Assembly: GCA_003156795.1 (NCBI GenBank)
Contig: PMHU01000086.1
Span: 1 to 5,371, forward strand
Direction of reading: 5' to 3'
Length of the DNA: 5,371 nt
DNA from: Acidimicrobiaceae bacterium
GTDB taxonomy: Bacteria; Actinomycetota; Acidimicrobiia; Acidimicrobiales; Palsa-688
The first letter of the stretch is position 1. Each line of letters begins with the position of its first letter. The notes under the pieces are model-generated. The model made no database searches. It had not been told where the DNA came from and saw only the letters and a program-made list of their open reading frames with translations. Positions 3,614-5,371 of this stretch are shown piece after piece. Position numbers and translations under genes: made by a program.

Positions 3614-4681
3614 TCACTGTCGACTGGTGTCGCTCAGTGGTCCCATCTGGTGGGCGTCCGGGACGCGGTATTCAAGCAACCAATACGCCGAGCTGGTCGC
3701 TCGGGACTGCTCGAGTCGCATGCTGGCGGCCCCAGCAAGGGCGTTGAACTCCTCAAGAGAGCGTTCTCGACTCCCAAACAGCGTCAGCATGCGCAGGTCC
3801 ATTCCGGTCAGCTCGCGCTGATCGCCGTCGTTGGTCACCACACGCTCAACGACGAGCACGCGGCCGGCTTTGCCTGCCGCCTCGGCGCAGCGTCGAAGGA
3901 TGGCTACTGCCTCCGGGTCGGGCCAATCGTGGACGATGTTCCGGAGCAGATAGATGTCGCCGCCGGTCGGCAGCGGGGCGAAGAAGTCGCCGGCTGTCAC
4001 CTCGCAGCGGTCTGCCACTCCTGCCGCTTCGAGCACTGCTAAAGCTTCGGGGGATTCGGCCACCAGGTCGAACAGAACTCCCCGTAGATGAGGGAACGCG
4101 CTCAATAGCCGGGATAACAATGCGCCAGTACCTCCACCAACGTCGACGACCAGCCCGGCCTTGGTCCAGGGGTAGCTGCTCACAACATCGTCGGACAATG
4201 CTAAGGAATGGGCCTCCATGAGAGAAGAGAAGGAAGCGGCCAAATGGCTCTCGGCGGCCAAGTCCTCCCAGAAGCTGCGGCCGTGGACAGCGGGGTAGGC
4301 AGGCTTCCCAGTTCGCACGGTCTCGAGCAAACCGCCGTACGCCCGGTCCATCGCGCCAGCGGCGCCATCTAGGTCGAGCCAGCGCCGCATCCGCCCCGGA
4401 TGGTCGTCTCGGAGCAGGCGAGCCGGGGCGTTGAGGCCGAACACCCCTGGGGCAGGTTGAGTGAAGACGCCTCTGGCCACCAGGAACCGCAGAAGGCGCT
4501 CCAGCGCGGTTCGATCGGCACCCGCCAACGAAGCGATGTCCTCGACCCGCCCGCCCTCGTCGCTCATGACGTCTGCCAGATGCAACGTAGCTGCCACCCG
4601 CACCGCCCAAGGCTCGGTCAGGCGACTCAGTCCGATAAGCGTCTCCCACGCCTCCGACTCAGAGGGTCCTTCTTCGGGCAC
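3614..4681 (-). CDS. family-2 SAM-dependent O-methyltransferase
   Basis: The 355-residue protein matches the two-part layout of the O-methyltransferases typified by DnrK and MmcR of actinobacterial antibiotic pathways, at normal length. An N-terminal helical, winged-helix-like dimerisation domain (about 10-100, with ETLIGLSRLTEPWAVRVA and DRTALERLLRFLVARGVF) is followed by a Rossmann domain. SAM-binding motif VVDVGGGTG is at 178-186, the acidic ribose contact at FDL (204-206) and GDFF at 231-234. NIVHDWPD (248-255) contains His251 as the likely catalytic base. VVER (277-280) and the MLTLFGSRERSLEEF segment complete the core. It would methylate a hydroxyl of a small aromatic or polyketide-type substrate using S-adenosylmethionine; the substrate is unknown. 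The start is GTG 4681, with only a weak AGG upstream. No biosynthetic partner is in the window, so it is an orphan here or the edge of a cluster lying elsewhere. About 15 C-terminal residues (from DAHQMGP) look like an unstructured tail. Confidence 0.9.
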   Translation of the reverse strand: MPEEGPSESEAWETLIGLSRLTEPWAVRVAATLHLADVMSDEGGRVEDIASLAGADRTALERLLRFLVARGVFTQPAPGVFGLNAPARLLRDDHPGRMRRWLDLDGAAGAMDRAYGGLLETVRTGKPAYPAVHGRSFWEDLAAESHLAASFSSLMEAHSLALSDDVVSSYPWTKAGLVVDVGGGTGALLSRLLSAFPHLRGVLFDLVAESPEALAVLEAAGVADRCEVTAGDFFAPLPTGGDIYLLRNIVHDWPDPEAVAILRRCAEAAGKAGRVLVVERVVTNDGDQRELTGMDLRMLTLFGSRERSLEEFNALAGAASMRLEQSRATSSAYWLLEYRVPDAHQMGPLSDTSRQ

Positions 4682-4684
4682 AAC

Positions 4685-4732
4685 CGAAGCCTAAAACTCA
4701 AGCGTCCCGGCGTCGCAATCTCCGAGGCTTCG
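4685..4732 (-). promoter_or_regulatory. inverted repeat in the methyltransferase leader
   Basis: CGAAGCCT (4685-4692) and AGGCTTCG (4725-4732) are perfect 8-bp reverse complements 32 bases apart. On the methyltransferase mRNA the downstream arm ends 3 bases before the GTG start and covers the only AGG that could act as a ribosome site. It could mask translation when paired, or be a split operator. A second small palindrome, AGTCG/CGACT at 4733-4747, abuts it. Confidence 0.35.
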
Positions 4733-4747
4733 AGTCGATCACCGACT

Positions 4748-4990
4748 TAGATCGCACCATGATGCTCATCGCTCCGCTCCCAGTGAACAGCCTGGGTCCG
4801 ATAGCCGGCGTTTTGGGCTACCCCGACTCCAGCGGCAACGCTCCGTTTTCAATCTAGCTTTGCCGTAACTCGGCCTTTAAGACCACCGCCGCTGCGGCCC
4901 AGCGGGCATTCGCCAGCCGGGAGGATGCGACCCGCAGGTCAGGGGGACCATTTCTAAAGCAGGGTCTCCATAACTTATAAGTTCTCTTTC
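4748..4990. other. gene-free stretch between methyltransferase and DUF2510 gene
   Basis: No frame here shows a recognisable product. Visible elements are small stems: TAGCC/GGCTA at 4802-4820; AGCG/CGCT around GCAA at 4832-4843, followed by CCGTTTT on the plus strand (a weak terminator-like site with no gene to serve); and GACC/GGTC near 4925-4940. A 12-bp AT-rich palindrome lies at 4972-4983. Confidence 0.4.
4972..4983. repeat. perfect AT-rich palindrome AACTTATAAGTT
   Basis: This 12-bp perfect palindrome stands out in a GC-rich background and lies 7 bases past the stop codon of the DUF2510 gene. It may be a protein-binding site, or part of a minus-strand promoter or terminator. No function can be assigned. 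Confidence 0.4.
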
Positions 4991-5371
4991 TCATTCGGGC
5001 TGCGGCGAGGTATACCCGGTCCAAGTGGTTCCGTCCCACCACCGCAGAACTGGTTGGCCCTCCGGATCCTGAAACCAACCGGCTCCTGGTAGGGGTGCGG
5101 ACGCAGGCACCGGTGAATACGTCGACTGAGGCGACCCAACGGGGCTGTTCGCCTCCTGGGCGATGTACCGCGCGCGGCGAATCCACAGAATTCCGTGATA
5201 CACGACATGACCGTCTTCGAAGTTCAGTTGCCCGCGGCGGATGAACCTGGAGAAACCGCCCGTGTTCGGGCTGCCGAGCTTCACCAGTCCGGCGTGGCGC
5301 GGGTAGGCGGCCAGCTGCTTGCCGGGAATGTGGAAGGGCCAATCCCGATACACATACACGTTCTGATCGGT
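4991..5371 (-). CDS. DUF2510-containing protein, 5' end outside the window
   Basis: The minus-strand frame is open from the window edge to a TGA at 4991-4993. A GTG at 5359 could start a 122-residue protein, but the frame continues upstream with TDQN and has no visible ribosome site, so the gene is probably 5'-truncated by the window. The visible N-terminal part (PFHIPGKQLAAYPR to FEDGHVVYHGILW) looks like a small mixed beta domain that I do not recognise. A Pro/Ser-rich linker (about 68-90) leads to a DUF2510 motif, PGAGWFQDPEGQPVLRWWDG (residues 91-110) plus TTWTGYT. DUF2510 is a short domain common in actinobacteria, usually at one end of membrane or signalling proteins, and its function is unknown. 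No membrane segment is visible in the portion seen. Confidence 0.8.
   Translation of the reverse strand, partial: TDQNVYVYRDWPFHIPGKQLAAYPRHAGLVKLGSPNTGGFSRFIRRGQLNFEDGHVVYHGILWIRRARYIAQEANSPVGSPQSTYSPVPASAPLPGAGWFQDPEGQPVLRWWDGTTWTGYTSPQPE

Noticed and set aside
3296..4042. Long plus-strand open frame of 248 codons
   Set aside because: It overlaps the 3' end of the kinase and is antisense to the methyltransferase; its translation has no domain.
3846..4649. Minus-strand open frame of 267 codons in another frame of the methyltransferase
   Set aside because: Arginine/glycine-rich translation typical of an out-of-frame reading of a GC-rich gene.
4854..5342. Minus-strand open frame of 162 codons overlapping the DUF2510 gene
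   Set aside because: Out-of-frame shadow; the overlapping frame has a clear DUF2510 motif while this one has none.
1..5371. CRISPR array, insertion sequence or integrase attachment site
   Set aside because: There are no regularly spaced long direct repeats, no transposase or integrase frames and no terminal inverted repeats that I could see. The repetition in the left part is explained by tRNA arms.

Overview
This is a GC-rich window from an actinobacterium. The signs are high-GC codon use, a DUF2510 tail, a ClpX-type zinc-finger/HTH regulator and a streptomycin-6-kinase-like protein. I cannot name the genus. Its outstanding feature is a dense tRNA array filling the left fifth, next to a small accessory region carrying resistance-type and secondary-metabolism-type genes.

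Region 1 (1-1214, minus strand). Eleven tRNA genes can be folded by hand. In transcription order, right to left, they are Trp(CCA), Tyr(GTA), Lys(CTT), Asp(GTC), Arg(ACG), Arg(CCG), Thr(GGT), Ser(CGA), Glu(CTC), Asn(GTT) and Cys(GCA). The ten from Tyr to Cys lie only 1-12 bases apart. A twelfth tRNA-like relic with D and anticodon arms but no acceptor stem sits at the upstream end. A compact structured stretch that I could not resolve into a tRNA lies at 1-128. Five of the eleven have C instead of the near-universal U at position 33, and four have G instead of U at position 55. Their stems remain fully paired. Apart from one A34, every tRNA has G or C at position 34, which suits the C/G-ending codons of a GC-rich genome.

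Region 2 (1215-1967). I can support no gene here. It holds several palindromes, including two 7-1-7 odd palindromes.

Region 3 (1968-3474, plus strand). A promoter-like pair overlaps two nearly identical 17-bp palindromes, which look like a tandem operator. These precede a small ClpX-type C4 zinc-finger protein with a C-terminal helix-turn-helix. After a 97-base gap comes an aminoglycoside/hydroxyurea-type kinase of the APH(6) family. The arrangement suggests an autoregulated regulator next to a resistance-type kinase, but joint function is inference.

Region 4 (3475-4990). A family-2 SAM-dependent O-methyltransferase runs on the minus strand, convergent with the kinase. No other biosynthetic gene is in view. 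Its leader has an 8-bp inverted repeat ending 3 bases before the start codon. About 300 bases of gene-free sequence follow to the right.

Region 5 (4991-5371, minus strand). This is the 3' part of a gene open to the window edge, ending in a DUF2510 motif.

The most promising candidate for something undescribed is the tRNA array with systematic anticodon-loop and T-loop changes. A reasonable hypothesis is a back-up tRNA set resistant to anticodon nucleases. Decaying spare tRNAs are the main alternative.
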